64,000 nucleotides of DNA from Xiphias gladius (GCF_016859285.1 NC_053407.1:18266632-18330631), one strand, 5' to 3'. Counted from the stretch's first letter, positions 26,775 through 37,558 are shown. Notes: generated by a model from the sequence alone, not told the origin. Translations and numbers: made by a program.

Positions 26775-29700
26775 CTTGTATATATCCTGAATCTGCAAAG
26801 TATCAAGTGACTAAACCTGTTAAACAAATGTAGAGGAGTAAAAATTATGTGCCTCCAAAATGTAGTGGAATTGAAGTACAAGGCAGCATAAAATGGAATT
26901 ACTTGAAGTACAAGTACCTTAAAATAGTATTCAAGTACAGAACTTGAGTAAATGTACTTTTCATCATTGCAAAAGATGGATTTTAAAATACCAAATGCAA
27001 ATAGATTGTATATCATCATTTTGAACTATTGAACATGACACATGATACCACCTTGTTTTGTACACGACAGGAATCCTTCTCATTGGCCTGAAAATGCTGC
27101 TAAGGCTTGTGTTGTGGTTACGGGTCGATTGTTCTAACTCGATGACAGAGCTCAAACTCTCACATCCACCATCGGTAATGTGTTTTTTTTTCTTCTGATG
27201 AGCACTCTGGCATTTTCTGTTGGATGAAGGCCTCAAAAAAGACAAGATCAACCAGCAGCCCTGCAGCTCTAAAGGTGGGCTCTGACAGTGTGGAGGTATT
27301 TGTGTTGGAGGGAGAGCCTGTAGGAAGATGACGGATAATGACTATTTCATGTCAGTTCTTCTCAATTCGTGCTACCTGGCAACCGCGACCATTGATAGTG
27401 TACATTGTATATGCAAGGCTCATACTTGAAGGACTTTAGGGCTACGGACTAAGAGCTGTGGGTACTGTGTGCATAGTGATGTAACAGCATTTATACTCAA
27501 GAGATGAATAGGAAGAACAGGCCACATTCACGCACGGTGAGTATTGAGAGGTCATAGCTACAACGGTTTTTTTTGGATAAAAGCTCTCACTTTCTGTAAA
27601 AACAGGACTGGTAGATTTAATGTTACCATTGCGTAGGACATTTAGTCCTCCCACATTTTTATGTGAGATTGTTTAGCATTTTTGCTTGTTCTTTACAACT
27701 AACAGCCGATGGTTAATGCTCTTTGCTTGTGGCTTCTGTTGTGTAGTTAACCCTTGTGTTTTGTTGAAACTGGCTTTACTTCCTGCTGTATGTGTAATAA
27801 TAATAATAATAATAATAATAATGATTCCAAAATTAATCAGTTTTTTTTTCCTTTATATATTTTCCTTTATATCTAGGAAAGTATTGAAGTGATAATGCTT
27901 CCCTGTGCCACAAACTGGCCTTGTAGATTTCATGTAGGTGATTAGTTTTAAACCCTAAGAGACTACTTTGGGATTTGGAAGGGATAGCGCTGCGTAAAAA
28001 CTATGGTCACCAACACCAATCACAGATATAGAGCCTATGAAAATCTATTGTATTTAACCATATTTTACCGCTGGGGTCTGTGAGACCCCAAACAGAAGTA
28101 ATGCATTTCTGTAGTGGACATCTGAAACATGCCATCAGTTCAAAATTATAGTTACAAGCAATTGTAATTAAAATTTGGAAAAGTCAAGAAGTATCAGCCT
28201 GATTAAACATGGTAAAGTATGTTTTTGGAGTGGTTAAAAAAGAGGGCCTCCAGGACCCCAGACAGAACATTAGGGGTAAAAAAAAAAGTTGATTGCCATG
28301 AGCTGTTCCTGAGACATTTATCTAGAGTGGAGATAGATTTTGTCACTGAATATAATTCCTCTAGAGCTTCCGGAGGATGGATACGACCTCCCATCTTGTG
28401 ATGCCCTGGCACAGATCCTACCAGATAACCGGTACCTCCTCAACGAAGCGAAGACTGAAGCTGCAAAAGGCAACCTATCAGGAGCAGAATCTACACAGGC
28501 CAACAAACCCAACATAAACCACACATATCAAGTACACCAGCCACATAAACGGTAAAACAGATGTGTGAAACGTGGATTTACTATGAGTATCATTGAATAG
28601 GGAATATTTCAGTTAGACTAAAACAAAGATTTTATGAATTAATTTCTCTAATGACTAATTTTTATTAAATGTGTCCACCCTTCAGACTCCCTCTGCATGA
28701 CTTTGAGGATGATCCCAACATGGCAGAGATCACAGACCTCCAAACTAAGGTGGCTGGACGTAATCAATGCGTAAACTCTAGGATCAATCAGTGAGGCAAT
28801 CCCCACTGTCACATTTAGTTACTGAACAGTGACATGGGGAGGCCTGTGAGATGGGACACTATACTGAAGCAGAAACTCAGCTGGGAGACAAAATGCCACA
28901 AGTAGATTAGGGTTAACATTTCTCAGGCTGATTGAACTGAAGGAGGATCAAGCTGGTGAGGTCTAAACTTGTGCTAAGGTCTGAGGATGTCATACAGTAT
29001 ATGCATAGCTTGACATTTTCTCCTGTTGCTGTGAGCTTTTCTTCATAATTTTATTTACTTATTGAAATTCTGTGGACTGACTGAAATTATATATGTTTAT
29101 TCATCTAGATTTTATGCGGATTCATATAGATTTTAACTTATTATGTGAAAGCTAGGCAGATATCTAGGGATTAATTGGATGATTTCACAGTGACAGTGCA
29201 TACATTAGTGCTTACATGCAAAATGGTAATGGTGACGGATCAGAAAAACCAAATTAAACATCACATCCTGATGCCTCAATCCACCTGCCTTCTTTCTTTG
29301 GTACAATTGTCTCTGAGTGACAGTGCGTATGACAGCAAGACCGATTTAATGTCGTCAAATCATAGAGAGGGGAGGGAACCTCCAGTATTCACCGACAGAA
29401 ACAGAGACTCCCATTTTTGACACATGAAAGGACTTTCCAGACTCATCATGGGGAGCCATCCTTCTCATCATGCCCGTGGGCCCCCCAACAGAGACACCAT
29501 CTCATCTCCAGTCATGATTGTCACCACCTCCCTGCCCTTTCAATTAGATGCTCAATTTCGCCCTCATGTCTCAAGGGAGTCACAACCACACCATCGGAGA
29601 TTGGAATCCCCCTAATCACCCCCCCCCCCCCCCCCCCCCCACATGCAGCTGGACCCTGCTCTCAGTCTCCATTCAATTCCATCTATTCAGCTTGATGGAG

Positions 29701-32700
29701 GAACATGTGACAAAGCAGAGAACAATGCTGACAGACAACAGGCAGATGCCTAACACCGAGAAATGCCTTGATATTAGGCCTCAGCAACGATACCTGGAAA
29801 GCAGCTCTGATTGCTTTCCAGGAAGCTTGAGACAGTGACAAATTTTTTATTTTTTCAAAGAAGGGCAGCAACAATCTGAAAAAATGAAAAAAAAAAAAAA
29901 AAAAGAATTTTTAAAGATTTTTGTATAATCCAATCTTGTTATTTTAGTCTGTTTCACTGAAATACTCTCAAGAATTTGGCATGAGTTTTGCCTCTAAAGT
30001 GCAGCAAATGGGCTTTCACAGTAGGACGCTCCGTGAATGCACCGCTAGGATTTATCCAAACTCCTCGATTAAAGCTCCTGTGACAAGAGACCTTGGAAGG
30101 ATAGGGTGTTATTGTCCCTCTGGATTTGAGGAGCTGGGGTCTGAATACATTGTAATCCAGCCTTAAACAATCAATTACAGGAAAATCACACTTTTCTGCA
30201 TAATTTTCTTTTTTGGCTCAGCTGTGTCCTGTTAATGATTTGTCATGTTATTTGCTTATCTGAAACCAGGAGAAATAAATTATTTATCGAGACACTGAAT
30301 CGTATGACGAACTGTACATACAATATGTATTTCCCGCTGGGATGTTTTTAAATTCTCTTAGTGTACAGAAATGTCCTGTTGACTATATCCTGGAGGACTC
30401 AATTAAAAGATGGAGTTGAAGAGACATCTAGATGTGGTAAGCAAATAGAACCAAACAAAAATTTCAAGAACAAAACCTGTTTTGTTCTTGAAATTTGTAG
30501 AAAAAAAGAAGATATGTGACTGGCTGGCAGAGAAAAAAACAGTTGATTTTTCCGGCTGTTTGATTACAAATGACCTCGAGGTATTCCACTGCGGGGAAAC
30601 AGTTTTCAGTCATTTTTGCACTTCACACCGACTTTGATTGTACTCGTGCAACTCAAACTCAAACACAGTTTTACTTAAAATGTTTTTTTTTAAACGGCAT
30701 TAAATTACTCTTGTTAACAAACTATAACAACTATACCCCTTCAAGCTCCTACTGTTAGATTGACTGGCAACAGCTCTCCATAAGGAGCTGGAAAACTATC
30801 GTTCGTTCATGAGTAAAATGGCAGAAGACATCATAGCGCTGAGGACACAGGTGGTGTCGTTGGAGGCAGAAAACAGCCAGCTCCACAGTGATCTGTCTCT
30901 GCACCAGGACCTTGGCCAGGATCGGCTGGATGATACAGTCACTGACGTCATGACCAAGGCTGAGATTGCTGACTTTATAGGTAAACCACAGTAGAACACT
31001 ATGGTTAATTTCTCAGCCATATATTATCCATCCTGGTATCCTGTTTTTAAATGAACCTGAACCCAAACCAAATGCAAAAACAACATTTGAAAATTGTTCA
31101 TCTTCATTATTCTCAGAGAGTTTTCTACCCAGCCAGCAGGTGTTGAACCTTGACTCCATGTTGTTGTGGATTTAAGGGCTCACAAAGATTGTTAATCTTT
31201 GTGAGTGTCTCTTCCCAAGCAGACTGTGCCATTTTGTGATAAGGCAGCTAATTTAGGCCACAGACCCCGTTAAGCTCTGTGGGTAGTACATCCCTTATCT
31301 CCTGAGGGACAGTTTGTGACCCTCAGCGAAAGGATGTTCCTGAAGGTCTCTCTGCTGGCATCAAAGCGAAGGAACTAGATTTAAGTCCAATCCAAATGAA
31401 AATCCAGTGGATTTCAAAGGACTAATTGACGAGTGTTTCGATTACTATTGTTGAAATGTCCGAGCCTCAGACTTAACATGTTCATCATTCTAAATTGGAA
31501 ATAGTTTCAGAGTTTACATATCAAATGCTAATTCTCATCTTAGAAATAATTAGCTGTCAACTTAAAAGTTAATCTTTAAACTTAAAATCGGCACATTCCT
31601 AAACTTATAATAACAGGATCCAACAGCTGCAGAATGAGCTGATCAAGGTTAGACGATACAATAAACAAACATTACACAAATGAAACTTAAACAATTCGTG
31701 TCAATGTATTTTAAAAGTGTATGTAGTTTTCTACTCTGTTTTCTTACCGTGTGTGTTGTGCAGAAGAATTACAGTGAAGAGGAGCTGCTAAAACTTCAGA
31801 AAGTCCAGAAGCAGCAGCCAGAGGACCTGCAGAGTCACCAGAGTCGCTTGGCAAAGATGGCAACTTTGAAGGCCACAGTCAGACAGCAGGAAAAGGTAAA
31901 CAGTGATTAACACTGTCCACTCTGCACTAATTGAATACCTATCCAATTTCTCAACAGGGAATGCTTCTGTCTATAAAATGCATATGTTAGGATAATCTCT
32001 ATACTTGTGCTAGCCCATTTTATAGGTTGGGCTAGCACAAGAATAGTATTTTAGGTTTTAAGGTCTTTGAGAAGATGGAGAAATCATTTGATAACAAACT
32101 AAGAGAGAAGAATAGACAAAGTGGTAAAGAAAGTCTGGCGTTGAAAAAGCACAGAGGTGAGTGGACTACGTGAGGCGAAAATATACACTCATTGAGCACT
32201 GTATTAGGAACACCATGCTAATACTGGGTAGGGCCTCACTTTGCTCTCAAAACAGCTTCAGTTATTTGTGGCATGGATTCCACAAGATGTTGGAAACATG
32301 TTGACATGATTGCATCAAATTATTTCTGCAGATTTGACAGCTGCACATTCATGCTACCAGTCTCCTGTTCTACCACATCCCAAAGGTGTTCTACTGGATT
32401 CAGTTCTGCTGTTTGGGGAGGCCACTGAAGTACACTGAACTCATTGTCATGTGTATGAAACCAGTTTGAGGCAACTTTTGTTTAGTGACATGATGCATTA
32501 TCAAGCTGGAAGTAGCCATTATAAGATGGCAAATCGATTTTGGCAGTAAAAGGGAAGCATGTGGTCAGCAACAATACTAATATAGGCTGTGGCATTTAAA
32601 CAATGATTCAGTGGCATTAAGGGGCCCAAAGTGCCAAAAGTTTGGCAAGAAAACATTCCCCACATCATTACACCACCAGCTTGGGGTGTAGACACAAGGC

Positions 32701-33618
32701 AGGTTGGGTCCCTGGATTCTTGCTGTTGACGCCAGATTCTGACCTTACCAGCTGCATGTCTCAGCAGAAATCCAGATTCATCAGACCAGGCTACGTTTTT
32801 CCAGTCTTCAACTCTCCAGTTTTCGTGAGCCTGTGCCCACTGCAGCCTTAGATTGGTCCTCTGCTGTTGTAGCCCATCCACCTCAAGGTTGGACGTGTTG
32901 TGCATTCTGAGATGCTTTTCTGCATACCACAGTTGTGAAGAGCGAGTTACCTGTAGCCTTTCTGTCAGCTCCAACCAGTCTGACCAATTCTCCCCTGACC
33001 CCTCTCCTCAATCAGGCGTTTCCGTCCACAAAAACATATGTGGCCGAGACACTAGGCCTGTCTCCGTGCTGTGTAGGTAAGACTGACCGCAGAACAGAAG
33101 AGATAGAGTCAGCCCTGGCAGCAGAAAACGCTCGTCTCAGAGAAGAGCTGGACAGGATTCGTAGGCAGCCCGCCCCCGTCATTATACAGCCGTCAGCACA
33201 GGTACTCCCACAAATTCATGCCAGCAAACAAACACGGTGATATGACAGTGGTGTAACACTTTCATCAAATTAAAGGGATAAGAATTAACTACAGCCCAGC
33301 ATCAAGATTAGTACATTTGGTCCAGTAGAATATATTACAATACCCAAATTTTGTCTTGCAGTTACTGAAATCTATCATGTCCCCCTCAGACAAAAGAGGT
33401 ACTACCACTCAAGGGGAGACCGAGTTTACTAAATACACTGGAGAAAGCTGAGGCAAGAGTCCAAACACTGGGGGCTCAGGTAAAAAAAAAAGATACTCTT
33501 GTACTGCAAATGTCTCATAAAATTATTAAGGTCACTGATCACTTTTTCCTTCATGGTCGATTATATGTTTTGCCAGTGTTTGCATCTATTACAGCTGGAA
33601 GAGAACTCTAAATTGTAG
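13666..33618 (+). CDS. ccdc33: Coiled-coil domain-containing protein 33 (partial, 5' exons not found)
   Basis: Exons placed by splice sites and phase: 13666-13792, 13900-13931, 13961-14029, 17789-17882, 28365-28551, 28686-28790, 28927-28955 (a 29-nt microexon), 30774-30980, 31617-31647, 31764-31895, 32063-32156, 33016-33201, 33390-33479 and 33595-33618 (ends LEENSKL, stop TAG). The first four exons give the end of a C2-like domain (TLEYFITT; SVAVLCKLELHRKLISEMG; LRLLDDLQMP). The later ones give a coiled coil whose blocks match human CCDC33 as I recall it: SFMSKMAEDIIALR, IQQLQNELIKKN, ATVRQQEKVFEKME, ALAAENARLREELD. The first seven introns close in phase, using the weak donor gtgctg at 13,932. 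The junctions 30980/31617 and 32156/33016 do not, so an exon is probably missing at the first. Human CCDC33 is reported as testis-enriched; its molecular role is unclear. Tail-to-tail with cyp11a1. Confidence 0.88.
14030..17788 (+). other. ccdc33 intron
   Basis: It lies between the exons ending KVKKLPLR and starting RPSQLSTL, which join in phase. It contains a short-loop inverted repeat at 14,549-14,576. No other gene is seen. Confidence 0.6.
14549..14576. repeat. Perfect short-loop inverted repeat (13-nt arms, 2-nt loop)
   Basis: The arms 14,549-14,561 and 14,564-14,576 (catgttgatgcac and its exact complement) are separated by two bases. It lies in a ccdc33 intron and is one of several similar hairpins in the window. 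Confidence 0.85.
18465..18780. repeat. Degenerate percomorph-type interspersed repeat
   Basis: It starts with the motif gataatcgatcaatcg and ends with attaatcgagtgaacaat, with agcttctcaaatgtgaagat and gtatttgggttttggact between. I recognise this order from an abundant percomorph repeat with TTAATCGA-rich ends. The copy is diverged and no reading frame is seen. Confidence 0.6.
20713..20731 (+). repeat. Poly-C tract (about 19 C)
   Basis: Uninterrupted C run inside a ccdc33 intron, with possible length error. Its complement is G-rich and could form intermolecular G-quadruplexes. Confidence 0.9.
21480..21512 (+). repeat. CTG trinucleotide run
   Basis: About ten CTG/CTT units (tgcttctgctgctgctg and onward) in a ccdc33 intron. 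CTG tracts can form hairpins and change in length. Confidence 0.85.
22925..23120 (+). mobile_element. Tc1-like transposon remnant
   Basis: The segment ends ggggtgccaataaattcaac then catgactgta, close to the terminal inverted repeat typical of teleost Tc1-like elements. Just upstream a frame reads TLPGRGAKNKLNDRGQRR, similar to the DNA-binding N-terminal part of Tc1 transposases. Only this fragment remains; there is no catalytic region and no opposite terminus. Confidence 0.5.
25675..25731. repeat. Perfect 26-nt inverted repeat with 5-nt loop
   Basis: The arms 25,675-25,700 and 25,706-25,731 are exact reverse complements (the inner part is ggaccaaatagtttgc) around the loop acaac. The arms are longer and better matched than chance allows. 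It lies in a ccdc33 intron and there is no sign of a larger transposon around it. A fold-back transcript or a template-switch mutation are both possible. Confidence 0.9.
26706..26772 (+). repeat. AT dinucleotide microsatellite
   Basis: About 33 uninterrupted TA units in a ccdc33 intron. Confidence 0.95.
27797..27823 (+). repeat. TAA trinucleotide microsatellite
   Basis: About nine TAA units (taataataataa and onward) in a ccdc33 intron. Confidence 0.9.
29619..29640 (+). repeat. Poly-C tract (about 22 C)
   Basis: The longest C run in the window, in the ccdc33 intron between 28,955 and 30,774. Its length is uncertain in any assembly. Confidence 0.9.
29793..29822. repeat. Short-loop inverted repeat (11-nt arms)
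   Basis: Arms cctggaaagca at 29,793-29,803 and its exact complement at 29,812-29,822, with an 8-nt loop, in a ccdc33 intron. Confidence 0.8.
30453..30500. repeat. Short-loop inverted repeat (18-nt arms)
   Basis: The arm aaatttcaagaacaaaac is followed after two bases by its exact reverse complement. It lies in the ccdc33 intron before the exon at 30,774. The perfect arms and near-zero loop resemble the 25,675 hairpin. Confidence 0.85.
31179..31205. repeat. Short-loop inverted repeat (12-nt arms)
   Basis: Arms ctcacaaagatt (31,179-31,190) and its complement (31,194-31,205) with a 3-nt loop. It lies in the ccdc33 intron where an exon appears to be missing (30,980-31,617). Confidence 0.8.
32004..32041. 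repeat. Inverted repeat (14-nt arms, 10-nt loop)
   Basis: Arms cttgtgctagccca (32,004-32,017) and its exact complement (32,028-32,041), ending about 20 bp before the ccdc33 exon at 32,063. In the transcript the hairpin would cover the region of the branch point. Confidence 0.8.
32184..33005 (-). mobile_element. Decayed Tc1-like DNA transposon in a ccdc33 intron
   Basis: On the minus strand the sequence reads as a Tc1-type transposase: NVAWSDESGFLLRH (which includes the first catalytic Asp), then VSTPQAGGVMMWGMFS, LNATAYISIVADHM, QLDNASCH in another frame (second Asp) and NPVEHLW (catalytic Glu). Stops and frameshifts break it, for example right after the open stretch that ends near 32,519. 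The end near 32,184 (acactcattgagcactgta) resembles the terminal inverted repeat of this family. The 5' part of the transposase and the opposite terminus are missing; homology stops about 10 bp before the ccdc33 acceptor at 33,015. The element cannot be active. Confidence 0.88.
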
Positions 33619-33958
33619 GTAGGCTTTGTCCGAACGTCCACCACAATCCTTCATAATGTTTCTTCCGTCAGTCAAGTGCAGTTAGTCTTCTTTTTACATA
33701 CTGTGCTACATTTTATAAGGTATTTAACATGGAATGATGCGCTCCACGGTTTTTATATCAGATTCCTTACATCAGCGAAGCAAACAGAGGAAGCAGAAAC
33801 CTGAAAAATGACCTGCAAATGAACTACTGCACTAAGAAATAGGTTTAGGCATTAAAATATGTAATAAAATAACATCTTACTAGACATATTGTAAGTTGTA
33901 TTGTTTTATTCATTTGTTTAGAGAGTTATTTTTTAATATTTGTGCAATTTACACATGG

Positions 33959-33964
33959 AATAAA
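33959..33964 (+). terminator. ccdc33: Likely ccdc33 polyadenylation signal
   Basis: AATAAA about 340 bp after the ccdc33 stop codon, on the coding strand. cyp11a1 transcripts converge from the other side (see 34,110), so the two 3' ends lie very close or overlap. Confidence 0.5.
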
Positions 33965-34109
33965 GGTACTGACATGGTTTGTCATTATATTGTACACACA
34001 CAGACTACACATTTCCATTATTATTCACTAAGTAATATACCTTACATATAATTACTTTGTTCACTATTAGGAAAGAAAAAGGCTTTTTGTCATTAGGAAG
34101 TTGGAAGAT

Positions 34110-34115
34110 TTTATT
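34110..34115 (-). terminator. cyp11a1: Likely cyp11a1 polyadenylation signal
   Basis: AATAAA on the minus strand (tttatt on the plus strand), about 105 bp after the cyp11a1 stop codon. This gives a short 3' UTR and leaves about 145 bp to the convergent ccdc33 signal. Confidence 0.55.
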
Positions 34116-34219
34116 CAGTATTTATATTGTCTTGCTTTGTGAAGCCCTTTACAATAATGTGTTATAAATTACTACAAAAATGTGCCTCACCTATCACCTA
34201 TTTTCTTTCAAATATGGTG

Positions 34220-37128
34220 TTACCAACTAGTTTGTAGAGGTTTCAAAGTCAAAATTACAGGCCTGTCCGGTAAGAGAATGAGCTCAAAGATGCTCTGCAC
34301 TTCCAGATGCCGCTGTTTCTCCACTCTGAAGTTCTCAAGCATCTGCAAATTCCAAAAATAATGCACACAGTTAATAAGATGTGTAAATGTGCCACAAATT
34401 ATGGTGAAACTGCTCTTTATTCTTTGTATATCTTACATGGATAAGGAAGATTTGCATCTCTGTCTCAGCTATTCTGCGTCCTAAACATTGACGGGGGCCA
34501 AAGCCAAAGCCGAGGCTTCTGAAGTAGTTCGTCTGTGTCCTCAGCCAGCGGGAAGGCTGATACTGCCCCGGATGACTAAACACCCTGGGGTCTCTTCCCA
34601 TTGCATATAGTCCTAACTGAACCAAAGTCTAAACACAAACAAAAAATGATGACCATTGGCCCTGAGACTGCACAGTTTCTTTTCCAAAAAAAAAAAAAAA
34701 AGAAAAAAAAAAGAAGCTCAAATACAAAAACATGATTAGAAGATTTATAATTTTAACTGCCTCTTACCCCAGCTGGGATGTGGTAGTTTTGAATAATGAT
34801 ATCTTCTGCTATGTATCTTTGCAAGCTCACTGCAACCGGGTGTAACCTGAGGATTGAAGGTGAAAATTCTGTATTAAAGGAGACTTATTAATTTTGTGGT
34901 AGTAGATGGTAAAATTGAGACAATTACAAATGGTCATTATCAGAGAAGCCGCACTAGGTGTTAGTGGAAAATGTATTATTACAATTGTGAAAGAGAAACT
35001 GTTTGAAAAAATTATTAGCATGTCTTTTATTAGATTAGTTCTAACACAAGGTGCAATTTGTCCTTTAGAGTGCATCAGAAGAAATTAAAGTCATTTAGTG
35101 CACCTATAATCTACTGCCTTCCATCTCTGCTGTATCATTGCTAGCATTACATATGCTGTGCAACCATTTCTGTCACCTCAGGGTTTCCTTCAGAGCTCCT
35201 TTAACCAAGGGAATCCGCTTCAGCAACTCCATTATGTCTCCCTGGCTTTCAGCCCGAGCAACAGCCACCTCCGCCCTCAGCTCCTCCTGGAGGCTTGGGT
35301 TCTTGGCTAGTTCATACAATGTCCACAGCAGTGTTATAGAAGTCTGAAACACACAAGCAGAATTAAGCGGTCTTAAAAAACCAAAAAAAAGAAGTCACAA
35401 TCTGGAAAGAAATTATTTATTTCTTACTGTATCTACTCCTCCAGCCATCAGTTCAGTGACACTGGCCTTGATGTCTTCAATGGATAGCTTGTCCAGCATG
35501 AGCAGGCTGGCTAGGACTCCTGGGTATTTCTTTGGAGTGCCAGTCTCCTGACGCAACTGTCTGTAGATGTTCTGAATACAGCGGTCCGCTGACGCAACAA
35601 AAGGATATAAATGTTATAAGAAACTGCACCATATACAATACAAACGTAACTATGGAAGAGTGGTTTCAATTGAAAGAACTAAAATCTCAACTTAGTGTTC
35701 TGCTGATACATCTTGAAAACATCATGACATCAAAACTATAATGTAAATGTTCACCCTGGTTGTCCTCTGAGTCCTACCATGGTTGAAGATCCCATCCCAA
35801 GCCTCCACATGGTTCCGCCACACCGCCATTCCAGTCTTTCTCATCAGAGCAGGAGGTATGTACAGCATGGGAGAGGTAGTCTTGAACATGAGGGTGATGC
35901 AGTCAATGAAATGTTGAGCTTCAGGATCAATGAAGTCATGCATCAAACCCAGACGCTCGCCATACAGGACTGAGCTCACCGCTGTGTAGGACAGAGTAAG
36001 CAATATGAGAGGAAAACACTGGCCTACACGGTGAGAATAATAGATATCAAGAGAGAGAAAAGTCAGTCTTACATTCTAGTGCATATTTAAAGAGTTCTTG
36101 AGAAAGGTCAGTAGTCCATTTCTTCTGGCCACTTCGCTCTATCTTTTTGTGAAGTCTGGCCACAAAATCCTGGCCTACTTCGTCCAGCAAAGGCACAAAG
36201 TTTTCCAGCACTTTCGGGGAAATCACCTCCTTGTTGAGAATCACCCGGTTTGATCTCCAGTCTTCTCCATTCCTGTGGGGAGATTGAATGTTATATTTAT
36301 AACTAGCCAGGCAACTAGTAGGCACAGCCTTGTAGCACCTGTGGTTCCAACAAAGTGTCACAATATTAGTAAAACAGAAATTATACAGGTAGAAGCAGAT
36401 AATAAAACCACATACTTTAGTAAAACTCCATATTTGCGATTCCTGTAGTCTCTGTATGCTGTCCACGGAGCCACATTCAGCCTTTTAGGATAATGGCCCT
36501 CTGCTTTGAACAGGATGGCAGCATCCTCAGGATTGATGATATTTACACTCTCATAGTAACCTATTTTTTCTCTGACATACACAAAATAAGAGAATAGAAA
36601 GGGTGAAAATGCCATATCAGCTCCTTGTTTTTAGAAAACATGACCTTGTAGATTATTGGTCATTTCATGAACAAAAAATGTTTATATTTGGACTAGAAAA
36701 GAGCTTCAGACTAGTGATGTAAATCAAAGCCATGAATGTTTTGTCTACTTACGTAGTTTTAGTTTATTACTTAAGATAGACAGTGGACGAGTACCATTAT
36801 GCAGTTATTTTACAGTTTTATTTAAAGATTTATGGAAACTACCTTATCCTCCATACCTGTAGATGGGTCCAAAAGTGTTGAAGTTCTGCAACATAATGCG
36901 GTGAAGGTTTCTGAAGCCATCCAGTTTCCAGAAATTGTACAAGTTGACCAACCCATTCTTCCACAGTCCAGGAATCTCACTGAAAGGCCTGACAATATTG
37001 CTGCTTTCTGAGAGCGGCTTTTTGACCACTGGCATACTACTGCTGCAGCGCACACCTGATGTGGTCCACCTCTCTATCCAGGACAGGGACAGTGCCACAG
37101 GGTTGCGCCACACGCTACTCCTGGCCAT
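34220..37128 (-). CDS. cyp11a1: Cholesterol side-chain cleavage enzyme, mitochondrial (P450scc)
   Basis: CYP11A1 cleaves the cholesterol side chain to give pregnenolone, the first step of steroid synthesis, in the mitochondrial inner membrane with electrons from adrenodoxin. Coding exons in order: 36857-37128, 36416-36571, 36073-36272, 35778-35981, 35428-35588, 35177-35343, 34768-34846, 34437-34628, 34220-34342. All GT-AG junctions close in phase and give 517 residues (human 521). An Arg-rich presequence ([20 protein letters not shown]) leads to PFSEIPG and FGPIYR. The oxygen-binding helix AGGVDTTS spans the exon 5/6 junction; KETLR is the ExxR motif; [12 protein letters not shown] is the haem Cys loop. 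All key residues are present, so the gene looks functional. The open frame extends seven codons upstream without an ATG, so the start is the ATG at 37,128. ccdc33 follows tail-to-tail, and stoml1 lies upstream on the same strand. Confidence 0.97.
36641..36649 (-). promoter_or_regulatory. Possible SF-1/Nr5a-type site in cyp11a1 intron 1
   Basis: The minus strand reads ACAAGGTCA here, matching the CAAGGTCA core bound by SF-1 (NR5A1) and ERR-type receptors. SF-1 is a known activator of CYP11A1 in mammals. One short motif in an intron is weak evidence. A related CAAGGCCA lies at 37,441-37,448, about 310 bp upstream of the start codon. Confidence 0.25.
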
Positions 37129-37558
37129 CCCGCCAACAAAAATGCTCACTTTGCTCTACCTTCAGCAGCTACTCTTGCTCTCCCAGGGACAACTGCAAAA
37201 GGAGGCTGGTCTAGTAGCACCCCCCCCCAAACACACACCCAGTATTATTTTTAGTATGGCATGGTTTAGCTGCATTATTAAGTTAATATTTTATTTTGTG
37301 ACATAACATCCTTCAATCATCTTTCTGTAGAAAGTGTGTCAGAAACTATCTAGACTGTGCCAACTAATATTAGGCCTGATGACTTTCAAAAAGTCTGTTG
37401 TTTTTGTAAACAAGCAATTTTTTTATTTGCAAAAAAAAGACAAGGCCATTACAGAAATTCTGTTTATAACAAATGTAATCAGTGCATACATGAAAAACCT
37501 CTGCTTTACACTTAAAATTAAGGATTTAATAAATAGATATACAAATTTTACATGACCA
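37129..37558 (-). promoter_or_regulatory. cyp11a1 upstream region / stoml1 3' flank
   Basis: About 430 bp separates the stoml1 stop codon from the cyp11a1 start codon. It must hold the stoml1 3' UTR (minus-strand AATAAA at 37,422-37,427) and at least part of the cyp11a1 promoter and 5' UTR. An A/T-rich TATA-like stretch on the minus strand (taaaaata, near 37,245-37,255) and a CAAGGCCA (37,441-37,448) are visible. Both functional assignments are inferences. Confidence 0.45.

Larger units (their letters stand above)
17883..28364 (+). other. Long ccdc33 intron (about 10.5 kb)
   Basis: The flanking exons join in phase (the codon GAG is split G|AG). The intron holds an old interspersed repeat (18,465-18,780), a CTG run (21,480-21,512), a Tc1 remnant (22,925-23,120), a 26-nt-arm hairpin (25,675-25,731), an AT microsatellite (26,706-26,772) and a TAA run (27,797-27,823). 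I see no further exon. Confidence 0.6.

Noticed and set aside
26648-27019. 123-residue minus-strand open frame
   Set aside because: It runs through the AT microsatellite (alternating Tyr/Ile) and has no recognisable domain.
31323-31393. Possible ccdc33 exon starting RKDVPEGLSAGIKAKELDL
   Set aside because: Acceptor-like start, but the frame required by the upstream exon stops after five codons and no good donor closes it to 31,617.
32519-32974. 151-residue minus-strand frame as a host gene
   Set aside because: Motifs show it is part of a Tc1 transposase that is broken just downstream, so it is listed as a transposon remnant.
37122-37149. Upstream extension of cyp11a1 by seven codons
   Set aside because: The extension begins with GTG, not ATG; the first ATG is at 37,128 and starts a good mitochondrial presequence.
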